64,000 nucleotides of DNA from Roseovarius salinarum (GCF_002834145.1 NZ_PHNT01000007.1:88696-152695); one strand, 5' to 3'; positions 18,616 through 28,658 are shown, numbered from the stretch's first letter. A program made the numbers and translations. Notes: generated by a model not told the origin, from the letters alone.

Positions 18616-19272
18616 TCAGGCCCTCAGCCGGCCCGTTGCGGCATCGACGAAGCGGCGCATGAGCTCCGCGTCCTTCTCGCCCCTCCGGCTTTCGACGCCC
18701 GACGAAACGTCGACCTGCCGCGCCCCGGTGAGCCGGATCGCGTCGCCGACGTTGTCCGGCGTCAGCCCGCCCGCCAGCATCCACGGCACGGTCCACTTCC
18801 GTCCCGCGATCAGCCGCCAGTCGAAGGCCAGGGCGTTACCGCCGGGCCGCGTGGCCCCCTCGGGCGGCTTGGCATCCACCAGAAGCTGGTCGGCCACGCG
18901 GGCATAGAAATCAAGCTGCGTGAGGTCGGTTTCCGTGGCCACGCCAACCGCTTTCATAACCGGCAGGCCGGTGCGCTGTTTCACCTCGGTCACGCGGGCC
19001 GGGCTTTCGTTCCCGTGCAATTGCAGCATGTCGATGGGCACCGCGCCGGTCAGGACGTCCAGCATCGCGTCATCGGCATCGACGGTCAGCGCGACGCGCG
19101 TGATCCCTTCGGGCACGGACTGCGCCATGAAGGCGGCCCGGTCCAACTCGAGGTGGCGCGGCGACGGCTCATAAAACACGAAACCGACATAGGACGCCCC
19201 CGCCAGCAACGCCGCGGGAATGTCGGCGGGGTCGGTCAGCCCGCAGATCTTCACCCGGATATCCTGGGCCAT
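18616..19272 (-). CDS. trpF: Phosphoribosylanthranilate isomerase
   Basis: 218-residue TIM barrel. The N-terminal VKICGL carries the catalytic Cys and LTVDADD the catalytic Asp, and the phosphate site is formed by AGGLTPDN and DVSSGVES. It isomerises N-(5'-phosphoribosyl)anthranilate in tryptophan synthesis. It starts 5 bp after lapA, so the two are co-transcribed. Confidence 0.95.
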   Translation of the reverse strand: MAQDIRVKICGLTDPADIPAALLAGASYVGFVFYEPSPRHLELDRAAFMAQSVPEGITRVALTVDADDAMLDVLTGAVPIDMLQLHGNESPARVTEVKQRTGLPVMKAVGVATETDLTQLDFYARVADQLLVDAKPPEGATRPGGNALAFDWRLIAGRKWTVPWMLAGGLTPDNVGDAIRLTGARQVDVSSGVESRRGEKDAELMRRFVDAATGRLRA

Positions 19273-19277
19273 TCGGG

Positions 19278-19628
19278 TCAGCTCGCCTCGTCGAGTATGG
19301 CGAGCACCTCGTCCTTGCCCTCGTTGCGCTCACCCTTGAGGCGCTTGACCTCCGCGCGCAATGCGCGCATCTCGCGCGCCTGCCGCGCTGCGGCGGCGCG
19401 TTCCTTCGCCTCCCGGATCCATTCCCAGATGAAACCGATCACCAGCCCGGCCACGACCCCGCCGAAGATCACCACGAAAAGCGGCACTTCCATGCGCGGG
19501 TTCAGCGCGGCAAGACCGGCCAGTTCGTCGGGCAGGACCTGCACCGACACCATCTGCCGGTTGGCAAGCGCCAGCAGGACCAGGGCGATGGCGAATACCC
19601 CGATGGAGGCGTAGCGAACATACCGCAT
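19278..19628 (-). CDS. lapA: LapA domain-containing membrane protein
   Basis: 116 residues: two hydrophobic segments (about 8-23 and 47-68) and a C-terminal charged coiled coil (about 72-108), the usual LapA/DUF1049 layout. In E. coli, LapA works with LapB in control of lipopolysaccharide synthesis; no lapB is seen here. It sits 4 bp after ihfB and 5 bp before trpF, the order common in Rhodobacterales. Confidence 0.8.
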   Translation of the reverse strand: MRYVRYASIGVFAIALVLLALANRQMVSVQVLPDELAGLAALNPRMEVPLFVVIFGGVVAGLVIGFIWEWIREAKERAAAARQAREMRALRAEVKRLKGERNEGKDEVLAILDEAS

Positions 19629-19632
19629 GCTT

Positions 19633-19914
19633 TCACTTCCCGTTCAGACGGTCGCGCAGAAGCTTACCCGTCTTGAAGAACGGCACGCACTTCTCCTCCA
19701 CGTGCACCGATTCGCCCGTCCGGGGGTTGCGTGCCGTACGCGCGTCACGCTTCTTCACCGAGAATGCCCCGAAGCCGCGCAATTCCACTCGGTTGCCCTG
19801 CGCCAGCGCATCCGTGATCTCGTTGAATATCGTGCTCACGATCCGCTCGACATCCCTTTGGTAAAGATGCGGGTTCTCGTCGGCGATCTTCTGAATCAAT
19901 TCCGATCGGATCAT
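19633..19914 (-). CDS. ihfB: Integration host factor subunit beta
   Basis: 93 residues of the HU/IHF fold: [11 protein letters not shown] start, [15 protein letters not shown], and the DNA-bending arm with ARNPRTGE (the Pro that intercalates). It pairs with IhfA to bend DNA. The ATG at 19914 is chosen by family length, with GGGGGA 8 nt upstream; the upstream open frame is not conserved. The 278 bp to rpsA contain the rpsA terminator and presumably the ihfB promoter. Confidence 0.95.
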   Translation of the reverse strand: MIRSELIQKIADENPHLYQRDVERIVSTIFNEITDALAQGNRVELRGFGAFSVKKRDARTARNPRTGESVHVEEKCVPFFKTGKLLRDRLNGK

Positions 19915-20130
19915 CGGCCTGGTCCCCCCGGACATTCCACGGTCGTGACGAACATACCACGGCCTAACTGTAGACAGAAGCGGAAGAATCCGAAACAGAA
20001 AGCCTGTGCCGCCATGGAGGAAATTCCCCGCCACCACGGGCGTGCGCGAAAAACTGCCGGGCAGACCGGCGCGGCGCGCGCCGAATTCGGCGGGCCTCAT
20101 CATCCCGGCAGGGGCTGATTCGCCCGCAAC

Positions 20131-20160
20131 GAAAACGGCCCCGCCGACGCCGGCGGGGCC
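20131..20160 (-). terminator. Rho-independent terminator of rpsA
   Basis: Reading the minus strand, GGCCCCGCC (20160-20152) and GGCGGGGCC (20145-20137) form a 9-bp stem followed by GTTTTCG. It lies 33 bp past the rpsA stop and separates rpsA from ihfB. Confidence 0.8.
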
Positions 20161-20192
20161 ATCCGATGTGTCGCGGCGGCGTGCGGCCGGCG

Positions 20193-21878
20193 TTACTTTT
20201 CGTCCTCGCCCTTCAGCGCCGCGCCGAGGATATCGCCCAGGGATGCACCGGAATCGGAACTGCCGTACTGTTCCACGGCTTCCTTTTCCTCGGCGATCTC
20301 GCGCGCCTTGATCGACAGGCCGAGACGGCGCGACTTCGTGTCGACGTTGGTCACACGGACGTCCACCTTGTCACCGACGCTGAAGCGGTCGGGGCGCTGC
20401 TCGGAGCGATCGCGGCTCAGGTCGGAGCGACGGATGAAGCTCTTGAGCCCGTCGTATTCCACCTCGATGCCACCGTCCTCGATCGCGGTCACCTCGACGG
20501 TGATGATCGAGCCACGCTTCACGCCACCGATGGCCTCCGCGAAGGGGTCGCCCTCGAGCGCCTTGATGGACAGCGAGATACGCTCCTTCTCGACGTCGAC
20601 TTCCGAGACGACCGCCTTGACCACGTCGCCCTTCTTGTAGTTCTGGATCGCCTCCTCGCCGCGCTCGTCCCAGGAAAGATCCGACAGGTGCACCATGCCG
20701 TCGATGTCGCCGGGCAGGCCGATGAACAGGCCGAACTCGGTTATGTTCTTGACCTCGCCCTCGACCTCGGTGCCCACGGGGTGGGTTTCGGCGAAGACCT
20801 CCCACGGGTTGCGCTGGGTCTGCTTGAGCCCGAGGCTGACGCGGCGCTTGGCCTGGTCGATCTCGAGCACCATCACGTCGACCTCCTGGCTGGTCGAGAC
20901 GATCTTGCCGGGGTGCACGTTCTTCTTGGTCCAGCTCATCTCGGAGACGTGGACAAGGCCCTCGACCCCCGGCTCCAGCTCCACGAAGGCGCCGTAGTCG
21001 GTGATGTTGGTCACGCGGCCGGTATGGACCGATCCGATCGGGTACTTGGCGGCGACCATGTCCCACGGATCCTCCTGCAGCTGCTTCATGCCGAGGCTGA
21101 TGCGGTGGGTTTCCTTGTTGATCTTGATGACCTGAACCTTGACGGTCTCGCCGATCGACAGGATCTCGGAGGGGTGGTTGACCCGGCGCCACGCCATGTC
21201 GGTGACGTGCAGCAGGCCGTCCACGCCGCCCAGGTCGACGAAGGCGCCGTATTCGGTGATGTTCTTCACCACGCCTTCCACGGTGTCGCCCTCGCTGAGC
21301 TTGGCGATGACCTCGGCGCGCTGTTCGGCGCGGCTTTCCTCGAGGATGGCGCGACGGCTGACCACGATGTTGCCGCGGCGACGGTCCATCTTGAGGATCT
21401 GGAAGGGCTGCTTGAGACCCATCAGCGGGCCGGCGTCGCGCACGGGGCGCACGTCGACCTGGCTGCCGGGCAGGAACGCCACGGCGCCGCCCAGATCCAC
21501 GGTGAAGCCACCCTTGACGCGGCCGAAGATGGCGCCCTCGACGCGTTCGTCGTTCGCATAGGCCTTTTCCAGCCGGTCCCAGGCTTCCTCGCGGCGGGCC
21601 ATCTCGCGGCTGATGACGGCCTCGCCCTTTGCGTTCTCGGCGGCGCGAAGGTAAACCTCGACCTCGTCGCCGACTTCGAGTTCCGCGTTCTCGCCCGGGT
21701 TCGCGAATTCCTTGAGATCGACCCGGCCTTCCATCTTGTAGCCGACATCGATGATGGCCTGGCCCGCCTCGATGGCGATGACCTTGCCCTTGACGACCGT
21801 GCCCTCCTGGGGCGTGTCCATTTCGAAGCTTTCTTCGAGGAGGGCTTCGAATTCCTCCATGGATGCGTTCTGAGCCAT
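20193..21878 (-). CDS. rpsA: 30S ribosomal protein S1
   Basis: 561 residues containing six S1 RNA-binding repeats (roughly 24-90, 108-175, 195-263, 280-350, 367-437 and 454-520), with repeated [10 protein letters not shown] and [14 protein letters not shown] strands. S1 unfolds and delivers mRNA to the 30S subunit. The start [10 protein letters not shown] is the conserved alphaproteobacterial form. Upstream are a strong promoter and an intrinsic-terminator-like hairpin inside the leader, which suggests control by attenuation or autoregulation. Confidence 0.97.
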   Translation of the reverse strand: MAQNASMEEFEALLEESFEMDTPQEGTVVKGKVIAIEAGQAIIDVGYKMEGRVDLKEFANPGENAELEVGDEVEVYLRAAENAKGEAVISREMARREEAWDRLEKAYANDERVEGAIFGRVKGGFTVDLGGAVAFLPGSQVDVRPVRDAGPLMGLKQPFQILKMDRRRGNIVVSRRAILEESRAEQRAEVIAKLSEGDTVEGVVKNITEYGAFVDLGGVDGLLHVTDMAWRRVNHPSEILSIGETVKVQVIKINKETHRISLGMKQLQEDPWDMVAAKYPIGSVHTGRVTNITDYGAFVELEPGVEGLVHVSEMSWTKKNVHPGKIVSTSQEVDVMVLEIDQAKRRVSLGLKQTQRNPWEVFAETHPVGTEVEGEVKNITEFGLFIGLPGDIDGMVHLSDLSWDERGEEAIQNYKKGDVVKAVVSEVDVEKERISLSIKALEGDPFAEAIGGVKRGSIITVEVTAIEDGGIEVEYDGLKSFIRRSDLSRDRSEQRPDRFSVGDKVDVRVTNVDTKSRRLGLSIKAREIAEEKEAVEQYGSSDSGASLGDILGAALKGEDEK

Positions 21879-21967
21879 GTGGCAGTGTTTTCCTTCGTCT
21901 GGTCGATTTTTCCGGCCGCGCGGTTGTCTCCGCCGGTCTTGATGGGGATCGTTGGTCAGGCAGCCCA

Positions 21968-21997
21968 CAAAACAAAGAGGGCCGGTTGGCCGGCCCT
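21968..21997 (-). terminator. Intrinsic terminator or attenuator in the rpsA leader
   Basis: On the minus strand AGGGCCGG-CCAA-CCGGCCCT is a perfect 8-bp hairpin followed by CTTTGTTTTG. It lies about 90 nt before the rpsA start but downstream of the likely rpsA promoter at 22045-22073. It may end the upstream cmk/DUF4168 transcript, attenuate rpsA, or both. Confidence 0.7.
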
Positions 21998-22044
21998 GCT
22001 CGATCTCTTGGCCTTGTGGCGGTGTCCGCCGTGTCGACACGCGC

Positions 22045-22073
22045 GCTATAGCCTGCGCGCGCGCGGCAATCAA
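22045..22073 (-). promoter_or_regulatory. Sigma-70-type promoter of rpsA
   Basis: On the minus strand TTGATT (22073-22068) and TATAGC (22050-22045) are separated by exactly 17 nt. This gives a leader of about 160 nt before rpsA. Confidence 0.65.
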
Positions 22074-22122
22074 GCCCCCGGTGCGTGGCGGCCCGCGGAC
22101 GAACGACCCGCGGGCGCGCGGG

Positions 22123-22512
22123 TCACTCGGCCGAGCCGCGCATTTCCTTGACGCGTGCCGTGATGCGATCGGCAAGCGCCTTGTCCTGGCCCGCCGCTTC
22201 CGAGATGCTGACGTATTCGTCCACGGTGATGTTGTCGGCGTCCTTGATCGCCTGCGCCATGGCGCCGTTGGCCTCCTTGACCAGCGCGGCCTTCTCGTCG
22301 TCCGAGCCGGCGGCCTTCACCTTGGGGATGTAGTCCCGGCGCACGGTCTCGACGTCCATCATCGCCGTGGTGAACGCCTCGATCTTGGCATCGGAATAGG
22401 CCTGCGTGTCCTGGGCCGCGGCGCTCTGCGCCGTCAGCGCCGTGATGGGTGCGGATGCCAGCGCGAGCGCGAGGGCCGTGGTCGTTGCCGTCAGTGTCCG
22501 GTTGAGGGACAT
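22123..22512 (-). CDS. DUF4168 family secreted protein
   Basis: 129 residues: a long signal peptide (cleavage near SAAAQ, about residue 33) and a helical DUF4168-like domain with DAKIEAFTTAMMDVETVRRDY. Function unknown; related proteins are periplasmic. AGGAGG lies 4 nt before the ATG, which decides the start. It is placed between cmk and rpsA, which in most relatives are neighbours. Confidence 0.75.
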   Translation of the reverse strand: MSLNRTLTATTTALALALASAPITALTAQSAAAQDTQAYSDAKIEAFTTAMMDVETVRRDYIPKVKAAGSDDEKAALVKEANGAMAQAIKDADNITVDEYVSISEAAGQDKALADRITARVKEMRGSAE

Positions 22513-22630
22513 GAAACCTCCTGAAAATTGGTGTGACGGGCCAACAGGCATGTCCCGCGGCCCCGGCACCAATACGTATGCGGTCTTGGGCGACACGCAA
22601 CCGGTGCGCAGGAAATCAGTGGCCGGACAC

Positions 22631-23254
22631 TCAGGCGCGCGCGCGATCGGCCCGGGCCGCGTTCACGATCTCGATCGCGGCCGCGACAGCCTCGTCGATG
22701 GTCATCCGGGTCGTGTCGAGCGTGACGGCATCCTCGGCGGGCCTGAGCGGGGCGGCGGCGCGGGCGCTGTCGCGCGCGTCGCGGGCCCGCAGGTCGGCCA
22801 GAACCTCGTCGAAACCGGCGCCGTGCCCCTTCTCGCGCAGTTCCTTCTGCCGGCGCTCCGCGCGGGTCTCGTCGCTGGCGGTGACGAAAAGCTTCACGTC
22901 GGCCTCGGGGCAGATGACCGTGCCGATGTCGCGCCCGTCGAGCACCGCGCCGCCCGCCCGGCTGGCGAAGGCGCGCTGAAAATCCACGAGGGCCTGCCGC
23001 ACCTCGGGCAGCGCGGCGACATGGCTGGCGGCCTGCGCCACGTCGGGCGTGCGCAGGTCGCCGGCCTCCAGGTCGGCGGGCTCCAGCGCCCGGGCGGCGT
23101 CCAGCGGGTCGGTGCCGTCCAGAGTGCGCCGTCCGGTGGCGCGGTAGAGCAGCCCGGTGTCCAGATGCGCGTATCCGAAATGTGCCGCCAACGCCTTGGC
23201 CACGGTGCCCTTGCCCGCCGCCGCCGGCCCGTCGATCGCGATGGTGAACGCCAT
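22631..23254 (-). CDS. cmk: Cytidylate kinase
   Basis: 207 residues. The P-loop [12 protein letters not shown] is at about 9-20, LDTGLLYRA is the CMP-binding segment and DGRDIGT the conserved Asp/Arg motif. It phosphorylates CMP and dCMP. It lies 60 bp after aroA in the classic aroA-cmk-rpsA cluster. Confidence 0.95.
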   Translation of the reverse strand: MAFTIAIDGPAAAGKGTVAKALAAHFGYAHLDTGLLYRATGRRTLDGTDPLDAARALEPADLEAGDLRTPDVAQAASHVAALPEVRQALVDFQRAFASRAGGAVLDGRDIGTVICPEADVKLFVTASDETRAERRQKELREKGHGAGFDEVLADLRARDARDSARAAAPLRPAEDAVTLDTTRMTIDEAVAAAIEIVNAARADRARA

Positions 23255-23314
23255 GCGAAGCCCTTTCTGCCGTCTTTTCGGGGACCCAAGCGTTACGCGA
23301 CGCGCGCGCGGCTC

Positions 23315-24667
23315 TCAAGCCCCGTCGCGGCGGATATCCGCGCCCAGCCCCGCCATCAGCGGTTCGAACACCGGAAAGGAGGTGGCAATCGGCCCGCCAT
23401 CATCCACGCCCACGGGCCGCCACGCGGCCAGTCCGAGCACCAGGAAAGACATGGCAATGCGGTGGTCCAGGTGGCTTGCGCAGGTCGCCCCGCCCGGCAC
23501 GCCGCCCGCGCCGCGGCCGTGGACGATCCACCAGTCCTCGCCTTCCTCGACCTCGACACCGTTCGCGCGCAGCCCGGCGGCCATGGCGGCGATGCGGTCG
23601 CTTTCCTTCACGCGCAACTCGCCCACGCCGCGCATCACGGTCGGCCCCTCGGCGCAGGCGGCCACGACGGACAGGACGGGATATTCGTCGATCATGCTGG
23701 CGGCGCGCGCGGGGGGCACCTCGATCCCCGTCAGACCGGGCGAGAAGCGCGCGCGCAGGTCCGCCACCGGCTCGCCGCCTTCCTCGCGCGTGTTCTCGTA
23801 GTCAAGGTTCGCCCCCATGTCGCGCAACGTGGTGAACAGCCCCGCGCGGGTGGGGTTCAACCCGATGTTGGGCACCAGGACGTCCGAGCCCTCGACGATC
23901 AGCGCCGCGCAGACGGGAAACGCCGCGCTCGACGGGTCGCGCGGCACCGCGATCTGCTGCGGTGTCAGCTCGGGCTGGCCTGTCAGCGTTATGACGCAAC
24001 CGCCATCCCTCTCCTCCGTCTCGATCCGCGCACCGAAGCCCGCGAGCATGCGTTCGGTGTGGTCGCGGGTGGGCTCGGCCTCGGTCACCACGGTCTGGCC
24101 CGGCGCGTTCAGCCCGGCCAGCAGCACTGCCGATTTCACCTGCGCCGAGGGCACGGGCACGGTGTAATCCACCGGCACCGGCGCCGCGGCCCCGCGCAGC
24201 GTCATCGGTAGCCGCCCCCCCGCACGGCCCAGCACCTGCGCGCCGAACAGCGCCAGCGGGTCTGTCACCCGCGCCATCGGACGCGCGTTCAGGCTGGCAT
24301 CTCCGGTGAAGGTCGCGGTCACGGGCGATGTCGCCATCGCCCCCATGATGAGCCGCACCCCTGTGCCGGAGTTGCCGCAGTCGATCACCCGGTCGGGCTC
24401 GGCGAAACCGCCCACGCCCACGCCGTGAACCGACCACGCGCCGCCGCCCATGTCGGTGACTTCGGCGCCGAAGGCACGCATGGCCCGCGCGGTATCCAGC
24501 ACGTCCTGCCCTTCCAGCAAACCGGTGATCCGGGTCTCGCCCACGCTGAGCGCGCCCAGGATCAGCGCGCGATGGCTGATCGACTTGTCTCCGGGCACCT
24601 GCGCCGTGCCGGTCAGCGGGCCGCCGCTGCGGGCGGTCATGCGGGTCGCGGGGCCGTGGCCGGACAT
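23315..24667 (-). CDS. aroA: 3-phosphoshikimate 1-carboxyvinyltransferase (EPSP synthase), class II type
   Basis: 450 residues. GDKSISHRA (K28 binds substrates), [30 protein letters not shown] and LRVKESDR are present, and the overall sequence resembles the CP4-like class II enzymes. It joins shikimate-3-phosphate and phosphoenolpyruvate in aromatic amino acid synthesis. At the position of CP4 Ala100 this protein has Gly101 (GNSGTG), the residue found in glyphosate-sensitive enzymes. GAGGAAAGG precedes the ATG. Confidence 0.95.
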   Translation of the reverse strand: MSGHGPATRMTARSGGPLTGTAQVPGDKSISHRALILGALSVGETRITGLLEGQDVLDTARAMRAFGAEVTDMGGGAWSVHGVGVGGFAEPDRVIDCGNSGTGVRLIMGAMATSPVTATFTGDASLNARPMARVTDPLALFGAQVLGRAGGRLPMTLRGAAAPVPVDYTVPVPSAQVKSAVLLAGLNAPGQTVVTEAEPTRDHTERMLAGFGARIETEERDGGCVITLTGQPELTPQQIAVPRDPSSAAFPVCAALIVEGSDVLVPNIGLNPTRAGLFTTLRDMGANLDYENTREEGGEPVADLRARFSPGLTGIEVPPARAASMIDEYPVLSVVAACAEGPTVMRGVGELRVKESDRIAAMAAGLRANGVEVEEGEDWWIVHGRGAGGVPGGATCASHLDHRIAMSFLVLGLAAWRPVGVDDGGPIATSFPVFEPLMAGLGADIRRDGA

Positions 24668-24748
24668 GGGCGTGCCTTTCCTCGGACGGGGTCTGCCCGG
24701 CCTGATAGCCCAAGCGCCCGGCGGCGTCCATCGCCCCGGTCGCGCGGC

Positions 24749-25096
24749 TCAGGCCGCGGCGACCACGATCACCTCGACCTTCAGGTCGGGCAGGGCGAGC
24801 TTCGCCTCGCCGCAGGCGCGCGCCGGCGCATGCCCCGCAGGCACCCATGCATCCCAGACGGCATTCATCTCGGCGAAATCGGCCATGTCCGCCACCCAGA
24901 TCGTCGCCTGCAGGATCCGCGTGGTGTCCGAGCCGGCCTGGGCCAGAAGCGCCTCGACCTTTTCCAGGCAAGCGCGGGTTTGCGCGGTCACGCTGTCGCC
25001 AGGCGTGCCGACCTGCCCGGCAAGCCAGACGGTGCCATTGTGGATGACCATCTGGCTCATCCGGTCGCCGACGTGGTGGCGAGTGATCTCAGTCAT
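24749..25096 (-). CDS. RidA family enamine/imine deaminase
   Basis: 115 residues of the trimeric RidA (YjgF/UK114) fold. WLAGQVG, the [30 protein letters not shown] helix-strand region (split across residues 55-85) and the [13 protein letters not shown] segment with the conserved Arg and Glu are seen. RidA proteins hydrolyse reactive enamines and imines released by PLP and flavin enzymes. Last gene of the ten-gene amine operon, 16 bp after the FAD oxidoreductase, where such intermediates would form. Confidence 0.85.
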   Translation of the reverse strand: MTEITRHHVGDRMSQMVIHNGTVWLAGQVGTPGDSVTAQTRACLEKVEALLAQAGSDTTRILQATIWVADMADFAEMNAVWDAWVPAGHAPARACGEAKLALPDLKVEVIVVAAA

Positions 25097-25112
25097 GTCC
25101 TTGGTCCTTTCG

Positions 25113-26216
25113 TCAGTGTTCCGCGAAACGGTCAGGCGACAGCGCGGCGACGGTGCCCGCATCGAGCGCCGGCCGCGCGCCGGCCAGCAGCGCCGCGGCC
25201 AGACCGGCCAGCGCCGGGGCGGTCTGGACACCATATCCGCCCTGCCCGGCCAGCCAGAAGAAGCCGGGCGCGCCGGGGGCGAAGCCCACCACCGGCGTGC
25301 GGTCGGGCGCGAAACTGCGCAGTCCGGCCCAGTTGTGCTCCACCCGCGTCACCTCCATCGTGACCGCCTGTTCGAACCGGTGCAGCCCCTCGGCCAGCAC
25401 CATGTCGTCGGCCCAGGCATCGTGCGGGTCGACCGGGTCCTCGTCGGCCGGCGAGACCATCAGCTTGCCGGCATCCGGTTTGGCATACCACGTTTCGGCG
25501 GCCGAACCGAAGAGCGGCCAGCCGTCCAGCGCGTGCCCCGCGGGCGCGGGCAGGATCGCGGCCGAACGGCGCAGCGGCCGGATGCCGAGCGGGGCAATCC
25601 CCGCCATCCCGGCGACCTCGTCGGCCCAGGCACCCGCGGCGTTGACGACGACAGGCGCGGTGAACGTCCCGGCGCCGGTCTGCACTTTCCAGTCGGGGCC
25701 GCTCCGGCCGATGCCGCGCACCTCGCCCCCGGTCGCCACGCGGCCGCCGCGCGCCTTCAGCCGCCGCGCATACCCCTGAAGCAGGCGATCCACGTCGATG
25801 TCCTGCGCGTCGCGCTCGATCAGCGCGCCGGCGATTCGCTCGGGCCGCAGGATGGGGACAAGCGCGACGGCCTGCTGCGGGGTCAGTTCCTCGACGCCCT
25901 CGGCACCCTCGGCATAGGCGTCGAGCGCGCCCAGTTCGTCCTCGGTGGCGATCAGCATTTCGCCGCGGGGCTTGAGCAGCGGGCCGTCGGACAGCTCGCC
26001 GGGGGCGTCGAACACCGCCGCCGCCGCCCTGTTCAGCGCGCGCAGCGTGGCGTTGCCGTAGTTGCGGATGAAGATCGCGGCCGAACGCCCGGTGGCGTGG
26101 TAGCCCAGCCGCGCCTCGGCCTCCAGCACGACGACCCGGGCCGAGCCGGCGATCTCGGCCGCCGCGCTGACACCGGCGATGCCGCCGCCGATGACGATGA
26201 CATCCGCCGTGGTCAT
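25113..26216 (-). CDS. FAD-dependent amine/D-amino acid oxidoreductase (DadA/GlyOX-like)
   Basis: 367-residue DAO-fold flavoprotein: dinucleotide-binding [12 protein letters not shown] at 8-19, [10 protein letters not shown] contacting FAD, and [12 protein letters not shown] near the C-terminus. It probably oxidises a secondary amine or amino acid to the imine. The substrate is unknown, but its place in an amine operon just before RidA is telling. Its ATG overlaps the stop of the deacetylase gene by 4 bp (ATGA), so translation is coupled. Confidence 0.8.
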   Translation of the reverse strand: MTTADVIVIGGGIAGVSAAAEIAGSARVVVLEAEARLGYHATGRSAAIFIRNYGNATLRALNRAAAAVFDAPGELSDGPLLKPRGEMLIATEDELGALDAYAEGAEGVEELTPQQAVALVPILRPERIAGALIERDAQDIDVDRLLQGYARRLKARGGRVATGGEVRGIGRSGPDWKVQTGAGTFTAPVVVNAAGAWADEVAGMAGIAPLGIRPLRRSAAILPAPAGHALDGWPLFGSAAETWYAKPDAGKLMVSPADEDPVDPHDAWADDMVLAEGLHRFEQAVTMEVTRVEHNWAGLRSFAPDRTPVVGFAPGAPGFFWLAGQGGYGVQTAPALAGLAAALLAGARPALDAGTVAALSPDRFAEH

Positions 26217-27235
26217 GCCCCTTCGAACCCCGTCAGAACGCTGGCGAGGTTGTCGCCCAGCTCGTCGCACAGGTAGCCGCCCTCCTGCACGAAGAGCGTG
26301 GGCAGCCCCAGGCCGGCAATGGCCGCGCCGATGCGCCCGAAACCGGGCGTCGTGATGGCGAAGCCCTGGAACGGGTCGCCCTCGAACGCATCCAGCCCCA
26401 GCGCCACCACCAGTGCATCCGCGCCGAAGGCCGCGATGCGGTCAAGCGCGGGGTCGAGCGCGGCGAGGTAGGCCGCGTCGTCCGTTCCGCGCGGCAGCGG
26501 CACGTTCAGGTTGCAGCCCCGGCCGCGCCCCTTGCCGCGTTCCTGCGCATGCCCCCAGAAGAACGGGTAAAAGCGCACCGGGTCGGCGTGCAGCGACACG
26601 GTCAGCACGTCGTCGCGATCATAGAAGATGCCCTGCGTCCCGTTGCCGTGGTGCACGTCCACGTCGAGGATCGCCGGACGATATCCACGACCACGCAACC
26701 GTTGAGCTGCCACAGCCGAATTGTTGACGAAACAGAAACCGCCGGCCAGGTCGGCGAAGGCGTGGTGGCCCGGCGGACGGGACAGGGCATAGGCCACGCC
26801 CGCGCCGCCGGCGACCGCGTCCGCGCCCGTCACCGCCGTCTGTGCCGACCAATAGGCCGAGGCCCAGGTGTGTTCGGCGATCGGGCAGGCCGTGTCGGCC
26901 TGGTGATAACCAGCCTGCCCCACGGCCGAGCGCGGGTAGCTGTCGGTCCGGTCGGCGGGGTGGATGTTGGGGATCACCTCGTCGCCCGCGCCGTCGATCC
27001 GCCGCCACCGGGTATGGATCGTTTGCAGGAACACCAGGTATTCCGGCGTGTGAACCGCGGCGATCGGGCCCATGCCCGCGTCGCCGGGTGCTTCGAAAGC
27101 GCAGCCGGCCGCTTCGGCGCCCCGCGTCAGCTTCTCGATGCGCGCGGGCTGTTCCGGGCTGGGCCGGATCACGCCGTTGGCCATGAAATGCTTGGGATCG
27201 TGGTGCCACTGGCGTTCGTCGAAGATGGCCTTCAT
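26213..27235 (-). CDS. Acetylpolyamine amidohydrolase-like deacetylase (HDAC superfamily)
   Basis: 340 residues, nearly the length of Mycoplana ramosa acetylpolyamine amidohydrolase. Catalytic RPPGHHA gives His157-His158; DVDVHHGNGT gives Zn ligands D193 and H195; the third ligand Asp is in GLDAFEGDP near 284; the transition-state Tyr is in EGGY near 320. The N-terminal MKAIFDERQ and VHTPEYLVFLQ also match that family. It removes acetyl groups from small acetylated amines rather than from proteins. It overlaps both neighbours by 4 bp (ATGA), so it belongs firmly to the operon. Confidence 0.88.
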   Translation of the reverse strand: MKAIFDERQWHHDPKHFMANGVIRPSPEQPARIEKLTRGAEAAGCAFEAPGDAGMGPIAAVHTPEYLVFLQTIHTRWRRIDGAGDEVIPNIHPADRTDSYPRSAVGQAGYHQADTACPIAEHTWASAYWSAQTAVTGADAVAGGAGVAYALSRPPGHHAFADLAGGFCFVNNSAVAAQRLRGRGYRPAILDVDVHHGNGTQGIFYDRDDVLTVSLHADPVRFYPFFWGHAQERGKGRGRGCNLNVPLPRGTDDAAYLAALDPALDRIAAFGADALVVALGLDAFEGDPFQGFAITTPGFGRIGAAIAGLGLPTLFVQEGGYLCDELGDNLASVLTGFEGA

Positions 27236-27738
27236 GTCGTCTCCTCCGTCAATCGCGCGAACCCGGCGCGGTCCAGCTGCATCATCACCGCCCCGTTCTG
27301 CGGCCGCATGCCCAGCCGCTCGTAGAACCGCCGTGCCGCCGGCTGACCGTCGTAGACGGCCAGCGCCAGCCATTCGGCTTGCCACAGTGTCCGCGCCCGC
27401 CGCGCCGCCTCCGCCAGCAGTCGCTGCCCCAGGCCATACCCGCGCGCCGACCGGGCCACCCAGAGGTCGGAGACGAACGCCCCGGCCGCACCCCGCTTGG
27501 TCGACACCTGTGGAGAGACCATCGCGGCGCCCAGGGTTTCCGGCCCCGCCCGGGCCAGCACGCCACGCGCCGCGGGCGGCGCCCCGAGCAACGCGCGTGC
27601 CAGTGCCTCGGCCGGCATCGCGTAGCCGTCACCCAGATCGCGGGCAAGGGCGCGCATGGCAGCCTCGAAGGCCGGCAGGTCGTCCGCCCCGGCCACGTCG
27701 CGGAACGTCACCGGGGGAATCTCAGATCGCGGTTGCAT
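27232..27738 (-). CDS. GNAT family N-acetyltransferase
   Basis: 168 residues with the acetyl-CoA-binding GNAT motif A (LWVARSARGYGLGQRLL) near residues 92-108 and FYERLGM near the C-terminus. The acceptor is unknown. The ATG at 27738 is preferred to a GTG at 27744 because AAGG lies 6 nt upstream. It overlaps the end of the BKACE gene by 17 bp and the start of the deacetylase gene by 4 bp. An acetyltransferase beside a deacetylase may detoxify or trap the amine. Confidence 0.8.
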   Translation of the reverse strand: MQPRSEIPPVTFRDVAGADDLPAFEAAMRALARDLGDGYAMPAEALARALLGAPPAARGVLARAGPETLGAAMVSPQVSTKRGAAGAFVSDLWVARSARGYGLGQRLLAEAARRARTLWQAEWLALAVYDGQPAARRFYERLGMRPQNGAVMMQLDRAGFARLTEETT

Positions 27739-28648
27739 CGGCACCCTTCAGCCCGAGCATCTCGCGCGCCTCGTCTGGCGTCATGACGCGGCGGCCCAGT
27801 TCCTCGACGATGCGGCGAACCTTGGCGACCTGCTGGGCATTGCTTTCCGCCAGCTGCCCGCGCGCGATGGTCAGGCTGTCCTCGAGACCGACGCGCACGT
27901 GCCCGCCCATCGACGCGGCCATGGTCACCAGCGGCATCTGGTGACGCCCGGCGGCCAGGACCGAGAATTCGAAATCGTGCCCGAACAGCTTGTCGGCCAT
28001 GCGCACCATGTGTGTCAGGTTCTCGGGGTCCGGCCCCATGCCGCCCAGCACCCCGAACACGAACTGGATGAAGTAGGGCGGCCTGACCAGCCCGCGGTCG
28101 GCGAAGTGCCGCAGCATGTAGAGATGGCCGAGATCGTAGCATTCGAATTCGAAGCGTGCGCCGCGCTCCTGGCCCAGGTCGGCCAGGATGCGCGCGATGT
28201 CGCGCGGCGTGTTCTTGAAAACCAGGTCGTCGGTGCCTTCCAGGAACGGCTTTTCCCAGTCGTGTCGCCACGTCTCGATCCGCTCGGCCGCCGGATAGAG
28301 CGCGAAATTCATCGATCCCATGTTGAGCGACGCCATCTCGGGCGCCGCCAGCCGCGGCGCGGCCAGGCGTTCGTCCAGTGACATGATCGCGCTGCCGCCC
28401 GTGCTGAGGTTCAGCACCGCGTCGCAGCCCGCCCGGATACGCGGCAGGAAGGCCATGAAATGGTCCGGGTCGGCCGAGGGGCGCCCCGTCCGCGGGTCGC
28501 GCGCGTGCAGGTGCAGGACCGCCGCGCCCGCCTCGGCCGCCCCGAGCGCCTGACCCGCGATCTCGTCGGCCGTCACCGGCAGATACGGCGACATCGACGG
28601 CGTGTGGATCGAGCCGGTGACGGCACAGGTGATGAGAATGCCCGACAT
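27722..28648 (-). CDS. Beta-keto acid cleavage enzyme (BKACE, DUF849/Kce family)
   Basis: 308-residue TIM barrel. The zinc and substrate motifs are seen: ITCAVTGSIHTP at the N-terminus, AVLHLHARDP (HxH, near residues 48-50), LNLSTGGS, FECYDLGHL and VRVGLEDS. The family condenses a beta-keto acid with acetyl-CoA to give acetoacetate and a shortened acyl-CoA; Kce acts on 3-keto-5-aminohexanoate. Here it follows a class III aminotransferase by 10 bp, suggesting the aminotransferase makes its beta-keto acid. MSGILITC is chosen over an upstream in-frame start by family N-termini. Confidence 0.88.
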   Translation of the reverse strand: MSGILITCAVTGSIHTPSMSPYLPVTADEIAGQALGAAEAGAAVLHLHARDPRTGRPSADPDHFMAFLPRIRAGCDAVLNLSTGGSAIMSLDERLAAPRLAAPEMASLNMGSMNFALYPAAERIETWRHDWEKPFLEGTDDLVFKNTPRDIARILADLGQERGARFEFECYDLGHLYMLRHFADRGLVRPPYFIQFVFGVLGGMGPDPENLTHMVRMADKLFGHDFEFSVLAAGRHQMPLVTMAASMGGHVRVGLEDSLTIARGQLAESNAQQVAKVRRIVEELGRRVMTPDEAREMLGLKGADATAI

Positions 28649-28658
28649 CGGCGCCCCG

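Noticed and set aside
20166..22151. Open frame of about 660 codons on the plus strand opposite rpsA
   Set aside because: It is a mirror of rpsA caused by high GC at third positions; it has no family match, no SD, and an odd composition rich in His, Asp and Leu.
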